This document shows, piece by piece, positions 1 through 9,371 of a stretch of DNA of 64,000 nucleotides. This DNA comes from Thermoflavimicrobium daqui (GTDB taxonomy: Bacteria; Bacillota; Bacilli; Thermoactinomycetales; Thermoactinomycetaceae): positions 186,001-250,000 of the forward strand of contig NZ_KZ845666.1 in NCBI RefSeq assembly GCF_003313465.1. Direction: 5' to 3'. The number at the start of each line of letters is the position of its first letter. Position 1 is the first letter of the stretch. The notes beneath the pieces are model-generated. The model was not told the DNA's origin and did not search any database. It saw nothing but the letters and a program-made list of their open reading frames with translations. Position numbers and translations under genes: made by a program.

Positions 1-1437
1 GAAAAGCTGATGACAGCAATCTAACTCTTGCTCTCCCTCAAGGAGATGGCTACTTGATAATTGCAGGATTTGTGCTTTTTCTTCTTCAGACAACAGAGGG
101 ATACTCATTACCTTCAAATCTGGATCTTGCACAATCTGCTCCAACAGAACATTAAAGTGCATGGCAAGTTGCTGAATCATCTCTAAATCATACAGATCCG
201 TTTGGTATTCAAATACTCCATAAAGCCCATCTGTCGTTTCCTCTACAGATAAATAAATTTCAAACTTAGCTGTTCCCGTCTCTAAATCTACAGGAATGAT
301 TTGAACTTCAGGAAGCTCAAACGTAATCTCAGGTGTATTTTGAAAAGCAAACATCGCTTGAAATAAAGGAGAATGATTTAAGCTCCGACCCGGATTTAAT
401 TTCTCTACTAGCACCTCAAAGGGAAGATCTTGATGATCATACGCTTCCAAACAAGCCTTTTTGACCTGCTGCATAAACTCTGTAAAGGAAGGGTTGTCAG
501 CCAAATGGTTTCGAATCACCAATGTATTCACAAAAAGACCGATCAAATTTTCAACCTCACGGGAGTTTCTGCCCGCAATCGGTGTTCCTACAACGATGTC
601 CGTTTGTCCAGAATATCGTGTCAGTAATACCTTATATACAGCTAATAGTCCAATATATAAGGTAATGCCTCTCTCTTGACATAATTTAGTAAAACGTTGC
701 GATGTCTCCAGAGGGATATGAAAGCTGTAACTTGAACCTTTATGATTGACGATAGAGCTCCTTGGACGAGCTTTAGGCAGCCTTAAGACGGGGAGTTCAC
801 CCTTTAGGTTCTTCTGCCAGTACGCAAGCTGTTCCTCAAGATATTCTCCTTGCAAAAGCTCTCTTTGCCATTGCGTATAATCAGCCATTTGAATAGGCAA
901 TTCAGGTAAAATCGCGTCGGTTCCTTCTAGAGCAGCTTCATAAAGTGTGGTCAATTCTTTCATAAACAGATGAACGGACCACCCATCCGTAATAATATGA
1001 TGCATGTTTAAAAATAAATAATGCTCATAATCACTGCAGGAGATGAGATAACATCGAAGAAGTGGACCCTCTTGCAAAGAAAATGGAATGCGCATTTCTT
1101 TTTCTACCCACTCCTGTACTTCAGCAGGGATAGATTCAGATGCCTGAATTAATCCAGGCATCTGAATCTGTTGCAAAGGGCAATCACTCTCCGAATAAAT
1201 GACCTGTACCATCTCATTATTTTCAATTGCAAAACAGGTCCGTAATGACTCATGTCGCTCTACAATTTTGTTTATGCTTTGTTGTAAAAGATCAACCCGA
1301 ATACTTCCCTGCATCTTATATAAGATAGGGACATGGTATACAGATGGATCAGATAGTGTCTCCTGAACAAACCACAGTCTTTCTTGAGCAAATGAAGTTG
1401 GAAAGACATAACACTCTGTTGAAAGGCTTTCTTTCAT
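1..1437 (-). CDS. Nonribosomal peptide synthetase NRPS3, N-terminal part (condensation domain), cut by window edge
   Basis: The reading frame is open from an ATG at 1437 to the window edge, about 479 codons. It encodes a condensation domain whose core motif HHIITDGWS lies near residue 146, preceded by the C1-type stretch SFAQERLWF. The domain end and the linker towards an adenylation domain are visible, but the rest lies outside the window. An upstream in-frame ATG at 1449 is abutted by the Shine-Dalgarno-like AGAGAGG, so 1437 is the likelier start although its spacing of about 12 nt is long. The gene follows NRPS2 by about 30 nt on the same strand. Starting with a C domain, it should accept the peptidyl chain from the last carrier domain of NRPS2. 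Whether a thioesterase follows cannot be seen. Confidence 0.93.
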   Translation of the reverse strand, partial: MKESLSTECYVFPTSFAQERLWFVQETLSDPSVYHVPILYKMQGSIRVDLLQQSINKIVERHESLRTCFAIENNEMVQVIYSESDCPLQQIQMPGLIQASESIPAEVQEWVEKEMRIPFSLQEGPLLRCYLISCSDYEHYLFLNMHHIITDGWSVHLFMKELTTLYEAALEGTDAILPELPIQMADYTQWQRELLQGEYLEEQLAYWQKNLKGELPVLRLPKARPRSSIVNHKGSSYSFHIPLETSQRFTKLCQERGITLYIGLLAVYKVLLTRYSGQTDIVVGTPIAGRNSREVENLIGLFVNTLVIRNHLADNPSFTEFMQQVKKACLEAYDHQDLPFEVLVEKLNPGRSLNHSPLFQAMFAFQNTPEITFELPEVQIIPVDLETGTAKFEIYLSVEETTDGLYGVFEYQTDLYDLEMIQQLAMHFNVLLEQIVQDPDLKVMSIPLLSEEEKAQILQLSSSHLLEGEQELDCCHQLF

Positions 1438-1466
1438 CTTGTCTAACATCCTCTCTGTTTGAAGCT

Positions 1467-4400
1467 TTAAAACTTGATATGTCTAGGAACTCTTGAAACC
1501 TTTTTTATAGGCAATTTTCTTTCAGCCTTTCCTTGATCCTTCCAAGCTTGAATGATGTTGGACATTTCAGCAATCGTAGGAGAGTCAAATATGACTTGTA
1601 ATGAAACATCTACTGAAAACTCATTGCGAATCCGCGACATTACTTGAGTAGCTAGTAATGAATGTCCCCCTATTTCCAAGAAATTCTCATGGATACCGAT
1701 CTGTTCTCGATTCAATACCTCCATCCAAATGGAAGCCAACCTTTCCTCAACCCAATTGCGAGGTTGCTCATTTTCATTGATAACTTGAGGTAGTTGCGGT
1801 TTTGGCAATAAGTTGCGATCTACTTTCCCTCCTGGTGTCAAAGAGAAGTCCTCTATGTGGACAAAGGAAGCTGGCATCATAAAATCAGGCAGAGTTTCTT
1901 TTAGATAAGAACGAATAGACTCCATCGAGTCTCCCAACCTCTCCCCCTTCAAATACGCAATCAAATGCTTTTGACCCGGTATTAAATCCTCTCGCACCAT
2001 CACCAGTGCTTGTTGGACGTCAGGATGTTGTTCAAGCGTGGCTTCTATCTCCCCTAGTTCAATGCGAAAGCCACGTACTTTAACCTGAGAATCAATCCGC
2101 TCTATATATTCAAGCTGTCCGTCCTTACGGTAGCGAACGAGATCTCCTGTCTTATACAGCCGCTCTTTATCTCTAAAAGGATGTGGAACGAATTTTTGTG
2201 CGGTTACATCAGGAAGATGAAGGTAGCCTTCTGCTAGAGTTACACCTCCTATATACAATTCACCTGAAACACCGATAGGAACAGGTTGCATATGGCTATC
2301 CAAAACGTAGAGCTCAACATTAGGAAACACTCTGCCAATAGGAATCTCTTTACACTCGTCGAGCTGGTCAGATTCTTTATCAGAGTAACTGCACACCGCA
2401 ACAGTGGCTTCCGTTGGTCCGTAGCTATTGATCCAGTGGATACGTCCTTCTGTAATCTGGATCCACTTTTTATACACAGACATGGAGGCTTTTTCTCCCC
2501 CAACATCCACCACTCTTAAAGAATCAGGGAATACATCCCTTCCTACCTCTAGCTCATTCACTAAATAGTGCCAATAGGCGGTAGGCAAGTATAGAACTGA
2601 AACACGTTGATGGTAAATCCAGTCCATAAAATCATTCGTAACCAAAATGTTTTCTGGTCGTAACACTAATGTTGCTCCTTGAATAAGAGTTGGAAACATT
2701 TCTTCAATAGCCATATCAAAGCTGATAGACGCAAACTGGGTCACTCGATCACTTGAATCCAACTGTTTTCCACGGACAATAGAATAAATCAAGTTGACTA
2801 AAGAACGATGACGAATCATGACCCCTTTTGGCTTGCCTGTCGAACCTGAGGTATAGATCACATAGGCAAGATCTTCAGATGTCGCCTGTCGTGCCAGTTG
2901 CTCTGAGCTGATAACCACGGACTCCGTCAGAGCTTTATCCACTAAGACCGTATCAAACTCATCATTTGGTAAACGATTAACCAGCTCTGTATGTGCTAAG
3001 ATCACAGGAGTATGTGTGTCTTCTATCATCCAAGCGATTCGCTCCATAGGATAACTTGGATCAAGCGGAACATAGCTAGCTCCTGCCTTTAACACACCCA
3101 TCACGGAAACCACTAATTCAATTGAACGCTTTTGATAAACTCCGACTATCGTCCCCGGACCAATTTGTTTCTGTCTTAATATTGAAGCAATTTTGTCCGC
3201 CTTTTCATTTAATTCCCGATACGTATACGTGTCCTCTCCATCCACTACAGCAATCTGATCAGGATAGCGACCCACCGTTTTCTCAAACAGCTCATGAACC
3301 AAGCATTGATGATCCGGTATTTGCTCAACATTTTGGTTCCAATCGGTTAGTAATAATTGTCGCTCCTGTTCCGTTAACAAAGGAGTCTGCGAAATTTGTT
3401 GATCTGGAGCCTTTAACATACCGTGTAATAGCTGCTCATAATGTCCGATAAAACGAAGTATCGTATCTTCGTCAAATAAATCTGTTGCATACTCAACCGT
3501 TCCTCTTATCTCTCCTTCTATCTCTTCCATTTCTAATGTGAGGTCAAAAAGAGCAGTTTGTGTATTCAGCTCAACAGGCTGAATGTCAATGAATGGGAGA
3601 TTCACCGATTCATTCGGCGTATTTTGTAAAATAAACATCACTTGAAACAAAGGGGAGTACCCTAAGTCTCGATGTGGCTGTAACTCTTTAACCAACTTTT
3701 CAAAAGGGACGTCTTGATGCTCGAAAGCCTCCAATGCCACACCACGCACTTGCTTTAGATACTCTCGCCATGTCTGTTTTGCTTGAGGATGGGTTCTGAT
3801 CACAAGAGTATTAACAAAGAAGCCGATCAAAGACTCCCATTCTTTTCGATTTCTGTTCGCTATGGGTGTACCTACAAGCAGGTCTTCTTCACCTGTGTAT
3901 CTATGCAATAATACTTTAAATGCTGTCAGTAGGGTCATATATAACGAGACATCCTCTTCCTGACAGAAGCGATTAATAGACTCAGTTAGCTGTTGATTAA
4001 AGCTAAACCGTACACTTGCTCCTCGATTTGATTGCACAGCAGGTCGTGGGCGATCAGTAGGAAGCTGCAGAAGTGGCAAGGCTCCTTCTAACTGTTGCTT
4101 CCAATAGTCCATTTGTTCTGTTAATACTTTTCCTTGCAGCCAATTACGTTGCCAGACCGCATAATCAACATATTGCAAGGGTAGGTCAGGAGGTAAGTTA
4201 TCGTCCCCAATCAGTTCGTTTCGATAACCAATGAATAGTTCATCTGCAAAGATAGACATCGACCAACCATCAGATACAATATGGTGCATGGTAAACAGAA
4301 GCACCCATTCCTGATCATCTAACTGATATAAAATTGCCCGGATAAGCGGACCGCAAGCCAAATCAAAAGGCTTGTCTACTTCCTGATTGGCTAAGATTCT

Positions 4401-7400
4401 AGCTTGCTGTTCACGCTCTCCATCCTTTAAGTGCCTTAAGTCAACCTTTTCAATAGTGTATGGAGTAGGGTGGTGTATGACCTGTACCGGTTGACCATCC
4501 TTTGCTGGGAACGTGGAACGAAGCGCTTCATGTCGCCGAATGATTTGTTGGTAGCTTTTATCTAACGCATGAATATCTAAGTTACCCTGTATTTGTACAG
4601 CAAATGATAGATTGTATGCCGTTAATTCCGGCTGCAGCTGTTCAAAGAACCATATTCTCTCCTGAGCGTACGAAAGCGGCATGCATGCTTCACGAGGAGC
4701 AGGGGACACCCTTTCAGCTTTATGCTCTGACTCTTTTTGTAAATGCTCTTCTACACAAGCCGCTAATTCACATAACCTTGGATAATCAAAAATCCAATGC
4801 AAAGGGAAATCACTGTTTAAAGTGGAACGAACACGCGAGATCACTTTTGTGGCTAAGAGAGAATGTCCCCCTAGCTCAAAAAAATGATCTTCTCTTCCGA
4901 TTGGTTCACAATTCAATACTTCCGCCCAAATGGCAGCAATACACTTCTCCATTTCCGTTTCTGGTTCAGTCTTGTTCTCTGTTAATAAATTTCGGTCTGG
5001 TTTGGGAAGCGAGCGACGACTTACCTTGCCACTCGGCGTTAGTGGTAAGGCTTCAATCTGCATGAAGATGGATGGGATCATATACTCTGGAATTTGTTGC
5101 TTTAAATGTTCTTTTAAACGATCCTGGTTTAGCCTATGATCAGCAACGATATAAGCGGCTAAATAAGCTTGACCTGATTCTTCATGGCCCATGACGACCG
5201 TTTCCTGAATACCAGGAAATTGATTAATCACAGACTCTACTTCTCCCGGTTCAACTCGATATCCACGAATTTTCAGCTGATCATCCATTCTTCCTAAATA
5301 ATCTATATTTCCATCAGGCAAAAAGCGTGCAAGATCCCCGGTCTTATAGAGCCGGGCATTCGAATGTTCCAAAAATGGGTGTGGAATAAATCGTTCGCGA
5401 GTCAATTCATCTCGATTCAAATACCCTCTTGCTAGGCAGATCCCCCCTACGTATAGCTCTCCTGGTACACCAATAGGTACAGGCTGAAGCTGAGAATCAA
5501 GAATATAGATTTCTGTGTTGTCAATCGGCTTGCCAATGGGTGGCAATGGGTTTTCTTCTTGTTCTAAGTCATCGATCATCAGGGCTGTAACCACATGAGT
5601 TTCTGATGGTCCGTAATGATTTTGTATACGGCATCCTTTTAACTGGTTGACCCAGCTTCTGATCTGAGGAGTAATTCGAAACTGTTCTCCTGAAACGGTG
5701 ATCTCTTGTAACTTGCACTGGCTTAGATCAAATTGATCGGCTACTTCAGCTAGCTGTTGAAAAGCAATATAGGGAAGGTGGACACGACTGATCTTTTCAT
5801 CTAAGACCAGCTTGAATAGTGCCTCTGGATCCTTCCTCGTTCTCTCGTCAATAAGTACTAAGGTTCCTCCATTACTAAATGTGGCAAAGATCTCCTGGCA
5901 AGACATATCAAAGTTAAGAGTTGAGAACTGAAGTACATTGGCTTTAGGAGACAACAAATTTTTGTTCTGCCATTGGATCAGATTGACCAGGGGGCGATGA
6001 TCCATCATAATTCCCTTCGGCTTCCCCGTTGAACCCGAGGTGTAAATCACATACATTAAGTGATCAGGGGTGACGTCGACTTTGGGATTTTGCTCGGTTG
6101 GTGTAATATCCTGTAGATGATCACATAGAATCAGATGCCCTTTGACTTTCTGAAGTAATACTTGAAATGAAGACTGAGTCAAGATCACAGGAGCATTCGT
6201 ATCTTCTAAGATGTAGGATAAACGCTCCTCGGGAAAAGCGGGATCTAGAGGTACATATCCTCCACCTGCTTTTAGTACACCAAGAACGCTAATGATCATT
6301 TCTAACGATCTTTCCATACAAATTCCTACAGCTACGTCAGGACCGACTCCCTTATCTCTCAACTGTTGAGCTAGTCCATTGGCTAACGCATTTAATTCCC
6401 GATAGGTTAAAGAAGCTTCTTTGAATATAACCGCTTGCTCATCAGGAGTTTTCTCTGCTTGCTCCTCAAAGAGATGATGCAAGCACTTTTCTGGCATATC
6501 ATATGTAACGGTCTGGTTCCAATCCACAAGTACCTGCTGAACCTCAGAATCACTCATCATCTTTAACTGAGAAATAGGCTGTTTTGGATCTTCAACAATA
6601 CTATTTAATAGTGTTAGAAAATGATCAAAAATACGGGTAATGGTTTCTTCTTTGAATAAATCAGTGCTGTATTCGACAATACCGATAATGTGATCAGGGT
6701 ATTCTTGTAATAAAACATCTAAATCAAACTTTGCTGTCTGATTGTCTATGTCATATGCCTCTACTATTACATCCTTTAGCTTGAGAGGAGGAGTAGACGT
6801 AATCAAGTTAAACAAAACCTGAACAATTGGTGTGCTACTTAAATCACGGTCAGGTTGGATCGACTCTATCACCTTTTCAAATGGCACATCTTGGTTGGAA
6901 TAGGCCTCTAAAGTAGCTTCTTGAACTTGGCGAAGGAAATCTAGAAAAGTCATCTTGTCAGAAAGAGAAGAGCGTAAAACTAACGTATTCACGAAGAAAC
7001 CAATCAGTCCCTCTATCTCCTGAAATCTTCGATTAGCAATCGGCAACCCTACTATTAAATCTTCTTGTCCAGTGTAGCGATGTAACAAGGTTTTAAATGC
7101 AGTTAGCAATGTCATGTACAGTGAAACGCCTTCTCTTTGACTTAGTTTCTTTAGCGATGATGTAAGGCGGTGTGGGATTGTAAATGAGATGCTCTTTCCT
7201 CTGAATGATTGACGATTCGGCCGTGAGAAATCCCAAGGCAATTGTAAAACGGGTAATTCTCCACTTAGCTTTTCTTTCCAATAGGATAACTGCCTTTGCA
7301 TTTCCTCCCCTTTAAGCCATTCATTCTGCCATAGAGTATAATCAACATATTGAATTTTCAGCTCTTGTAAAGGAGATGCACTCCCTGTTAGATACGCTTC

Positions 7401-7988
7401 ATAAAGAGTCTCTAACTCTTGATACAAAACACCAGTAGACCAACCGTCTGAAACGATGTGATGGATATTTAGCATAAAGAAGTGGTCTTCTTCATTGAGA
7501 CGAATTAGTTTAGCACGAATAAGGGGACCATTAGCTAGATCAAACGGTAACTGTGCATCTTCTAAAAGCAACTCCATCGCTCTATCTTCCATTTGAGTTA
7601 AAGAGTTATTTTCTATATCGATGACATCCATTCTAAATTGAAGCTCTTCAGTAATCACCTGAACTGGATCACCGTTTACCTCGGAAAAAGTGGTTCGCAA
7701 GGTTTCATGTCTTCGTATCAATTCCTGGATACTCTGTTGTAATGCTGTCTCTGAAAGTCTCCCCTTTATGCGGAAAAGCAAGGGAATATTATAAAAAGGG
7801 TGTTGCGGATGAAGCTGATCTAAGAACCACAATCTTTTTTGGGCTGAAGAGACGGGGATATCGCCTTCTCGTTTGGCGATCTGAATTTCTGAGGTAAATG
7901 AATGACTATTTTTTTTCGTTCTTAATAATGTTTTTAATAGGTGTTGCTTCTTTGCTGAGAGTTTAGACTTACGTTCATCATGATTCAT
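1467..7988 (-). CDS. Nonribosomal peptide synthetase NRPS2, two modules C-A-T-C-A-T
   Basis: About 2173 aa. Domains by motif: C1 (HHIVSDGWS near residue 175), A1 (YTSGSTGKPKG near 645), T1 (ELGGHSLLATKV near 1040), C2 (HHIVSDGWS near 1235), A2 (YTSGSTGKPKG near 1715), T2 (EIGGHSLLATQV near 2107). There is no epimerase or thioesterase. By alignment to GrsA, the pocket residues read roughly D-M-Q-H-T-S-H-V-V for A1 and D-M-E-Y-D-G-S-V-A for A2. I do not recognise either code. The frame is open to an ATG at 8021, but the ATG at 7988 follows GGAAGGAGAGGG at good spacing and is the better start. The protein should add two residues to the chain coming from NRPS1 and pass it to NRPS3, about 30 nt downstream. 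It belongs to the loaP operon. Confidence 0.95.
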   Translation of the reverse strand: MNHDERKSKLSAKKQHLLKTLLRTKKNSHSFTSEIQIAKREGDIPVSSAQKRLWFLDQLHPQHPFYNIPLLFRIKGRLSETALQQSIQELIRRHETLRTTFSEVNGDPVQVITEELQFRMDVIDIENNSLTQMEDRAMELLLEDAQLPFDLANGPLIRAKLIRLNEEDHFFMLNIHHIVSDGWSTGVLYQELETLYEAYLTGSASPLQELKIQYVDYTLWQNEWLKGEEMQRQLSYWKEKLSGELPVLQLPWDFSRPNRQSFRGKSISFTIPHRLTSSLKKLSQREGVSLYMTLLTAFKTLLHRYTGQEDLIVGLPIANRRFQEIEGLIGFFVNTLVLRSSLSDKMTFLDFLRQVQEATLEAYSNQDVPFEKVIESIQPDRDLSSTPIVQVLFNLITSTPPLKLKDVIVEAYDIDNQTAKFDLDVLLQEYPDHIIGIVEYSTDLFKEETITRIFDHFLTLLNSIVEDPKQPISQLKMMSDSEVQQVLVDWNQTVTYDMPEKCLHHLFEEQAEKTPDEQAVIFKEASLTYRELNALANGLAQQLRDKGVGPDVAVGICMERSLEMIISVLGVLKAGGGYVPLDPAFPEERLSYILEDTNAPVILTQSSFQVLLQKVKGHLILCDHLQDITPTEQNPKVDVTPDHLMYVIYTSGSTGKPKGIMMDHRPLVNLIQWQNKNLLSPKANVLQFSTLNFDMSCQEIFATFSNGGTLVLIDERTRKDPEALFKLVLDEKISRVHLPYIAFQQLAEVADQFDLSQCKLQEITVSGEQFRITPQIRSWVNQLKGCRIQNHYGPSETHVVTALMIDDLEQEENPLPPIGKPIDNTEIYILDSQLQPVPIGVPGELYVGGICLARGYLNRDELTRERFIPHPFLEHSNARLYKTGDLARFLPDGNIDYLGRMDDQLKIRGYRVEPGEVESVINQFPGIQETVVMGHEESGQAYLAAYIVADHRLNQDRLKEHLKQQIPEYMIPSIFMQIEALPLTPSGKVSRRSLPKPDRNLLTENKTEPETEMEKCIAAIWAEVLNCEPIGREDHFFELGGHSLLATKVISRVRSTLNSDFPLHWIFDYPRLCELAACVEEHLQKESEHKAERVSPAPREACMPLSYAQERIWFFEQLQPELTAYNLSFAVQIQGNLDIHALDKSYQQIIRRHEALRSTFPAKDGQPVQVIHHPTPYTIEKVDLRHLKDGEREQQARILANQEVDKPFDLACGPLIRAILYQLDDQEWVLLFTMHHIVSDGWSMSIFADELFIGYRNELIGDDNLPPDLPLQYVDYAVWQRNWLQGKVLTEQMDYWKQQLEGALPLLQLPTDRPRPAVQSNRGASVRFSFNQQLTESINRFCQEEDVSLYMTLLTAFKVLLHRYTGEEDLLVGTPIANRNRKEWESLIGFFVNTLVIRTHPQAKQTWREYLKQVRGVALEAFEHQDVPFEKLVKELQPHRDLGYSPLFQVMFILQNTPNESVNLPFIDIQPVELNTQTALFDLTLEMEEIEGEIRGTVEYATDLFDEDTILRFIGHYEQLLHGMLKAPDQQISQTPLLTEQERQLLLTDWNQNVEQIPDHQCLVHELFEKTVGRYPDQIAVVDGEDTYTYRELNEKADKIASILRQKQIGPGTIVGVYQKRSIELVVSVMGVLKAGASYVPLDPSYPMERIAWMIEDTHTPVILAHTELVNRLPNDEFDTVLVDKALTESVVISSEQLARQATSEDLAYVIYTSGSTGKPKGVMIRHRSLVNLIYSIVRGKQLDSSDRVTQFASISFDMAIEEMFPTLIQGATLVLRPENILVTNDFMDWIYHQRVSVLYLPTAYWHYLVNELEVGRDVFPDSLRVVDVGGEKASMSVYKKWIQITEGRIHWINSYGPTEATVAVCSYSDKESDQLDECKEIPIGRVFPNVELYVLDSHMQPVPIGVSGELYIGGVTLAEGYLHLPDVTAQKFVPHPFRDKERLYKTGDLVRYRKDGQLEYIERIDSQVKVRGFRIELGEIEATLEQHPDVQQALVMVREDLIPGQKHLIAYLKGERLGDSMESIRSYLKETLPDFMMPASFVHIEDFSLTPGGKVDRNLLPKPQLPQVINENEQPRNWVEERLASIWMEVLNREQIGIHENFLEIGGHSLLATQVMSRIRNEFSVDVSLQVIFDSPTIAEMSNIIQAWKDQGKAERKLPIKKVSRVPRHIKF

Positions 7989-8047
7989 ATCGAGCCCTCT
8001 CCTTCCAGCTGCTTTAGTCATTGCATTACTTTGCTAAAAAAGAAAAT

Positions 8048-8074
8048 GTATACCATCTCATCGAGACGGTATAC
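8048..8074 (-). terminator. Strong hairpin with U-rich tail between aminomutase gene and NRPS2
   Basis: A 12-bp stem (GTATACCGTCTC pairing with GAGATGGTATAC, one G-T wobble) with a 3-nt loop is followed on the minus strand by ATTTTCTTTTTT. It has the form of an intrinsic terminator but lies inside the NRPS operon, 60 nt before NRPS2. It also carries a short T run on the other strand. It may be a site that the LoaP-modified polymerase must read through. Confidence 0.75.
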
Positions 8075-8086
8075 GATTTTTTCATT

Positions 8087-9196
8087 TTATTTAACTTCAA
8101 CCGCCCCTTCAGGCGTTAAATAAGGAAGGATGGTTTCTTTATTCTCATAGCTTTTTAGTACTAGTCCATCTTCATTGTAATCGATGATTGTTTCAATAGG
8201 GATTGGTATTTTTCCATTTATTGTAGTAATAATATAGTTTGGAGTTGCAAACCCTGTAGTATACCCTACAAGCCCTTTCATAATCTCTATTCCTTTTTCT
8301 AGAGATGTCATGAAATGCGAGACCCCGGTCACATTGTCACAATGATATAAATAGTAAGGTCTTACGCGTATTTTGACCAACTCATGTAGCAATTCTTTCA
8401 TCGTGTCTAGGTCATCATTAATTCCTTTTAATAGAACACTTTGATTTTGTACAGGAATCCCATGTCTAAGCAATAAATCAACGGCTCTCGCTGATTCTTC
8501 CGTCACTTCTTTAGGATGATTAAAATGTGTATTTAACCAAATCGGATGATATTTCTCTAGCATTTCGCAAAATTCTTTTGTAATTCTTTGTGGTAATAGG
8601 ACAGGATATCGAGATCCTATACGAATAATTTCTACATGCGGGATACTTCTCAATCTTCCGATAATTTTTTCTAATTTTCTATCGGAATAGGTTAAGGGAT
8701 CTCCCCCTGTCAACAAAACGTCTCTAATTTCAGGATGGTCCTCAATATACTTAAAATCGTCTTCAAAGGTTTGTACTTCGTTGTCTCCAAAATAGGTTCC
8801 ATCTAGGTCTGTTGTATGATATTTTCGTGTGCAATGTCTACAGTAAACGGGACAAGTATCTGTTATTAACATAATGATTCGGTCTGGGTATTTATGAACG
8901 ACACGATTAGTCACTCGGTACTTTGTATCACCTACTGGATCTACATCTGAATAATCGTATTTAATAAATTCGTTCGATGAAGGAATAGCCTGTTTTCTTA
9001 TCGGGCAGTTTGGATCGTTCGGATCCATTAGTGAAGCATAATACGGAGTGACAGCCCAGCGATAAATTCCTTCGCTTCTTTTAATGGCTGCTTCTTCTTC
9101 AGCGGAAACATGAATATGCTTTTTTAACTCCTCTAGAGTCTGAATTCGATTTCTAAACTGTTGGTTCCAATCGTTCCAATCCCAGCTCACGTTCAT
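8087..9196 (-). CDS. Lysine 2,3-aminomutase-like radical SAM enzyme (KamA family) with altered substrate pocket
   Basis: 369 aa, with an ATG start behind TAAGGAGG. The radical SAM triad CPVYCRHC supplies C115, C119 and C122 for the 4Fe-4S cluster, and GGDPL follows at 164-168. The C-terminal core aligns with KamA: YYLYHCD places D287 at the position of clostridial KamA D293, and K329 fits the PLP lysine. The second lysine-binding Asp (D330 in KamA) is T324 here, and a KamA glycine-rich segment is shortened. The protein also ends before the cysteine-rich zinc region of long KamA enzymes. The family makes beta-amino acids by 2,3-amino migration using PLP and SAM. Its place between an exporter and NRPS genes suggests it supplies a beta-amino acid monomer, though the substrate may not be lysine. 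Confidence 0.88.
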   Translation of the reverse strand: MNVSWDWNDWNQQFRNRIQTLEELKKHIHVSAEEEAAIKRSEGIYRWAVTPYYASLMDPNDPNCPIRKQAIPSSNEFIKYDYSDVDPVGDTKYRVTNRVVHKYPDRIIMLITDTCPVYCRHCTRKYHTTDLDGTYFGDNEVQTFEDDFKYIEDHPEIRDVLLTGGDPLTYSDRKLEKIIGRLRSIPHVEIIRIGSRYPVLLPQRITKEFCEMLEKYHPIWLNTHFNHPKEVTEESARAVDLLLRHGIPVQNQSVLLKGINDDLDTMKELLHELVKIRVRPYYLYHCDNVTGVSHFMTSLEKGIEIMKGLVGYTTGFATPNYIITTINGKIPIPIETIIDYNEDGLVLKSYENKETILPYLTPEGAVEVK

Positions 9197-9371
9197 TATG
9201 ATTTATTCCTCCTTAAAAAATGTTTTCATACAAGCACTTCAAATAGACCTGTTTGATACATATCCTATACTCTGGTCATCAATAACGATTCTGCTCTGTT
9301 CTATTCACTAACTTATCGTTTTAGTAATCCCCCCTTTCATAATCCATCTATAATTTACTACTTAATCAAGA

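Noticed and set aside
4604-5065. 153-codon plus-strand frame inside the NRPS2 gene
   Set aside because: It is the complement of a conserved NRPS carrier/condensation region and has no start signal.
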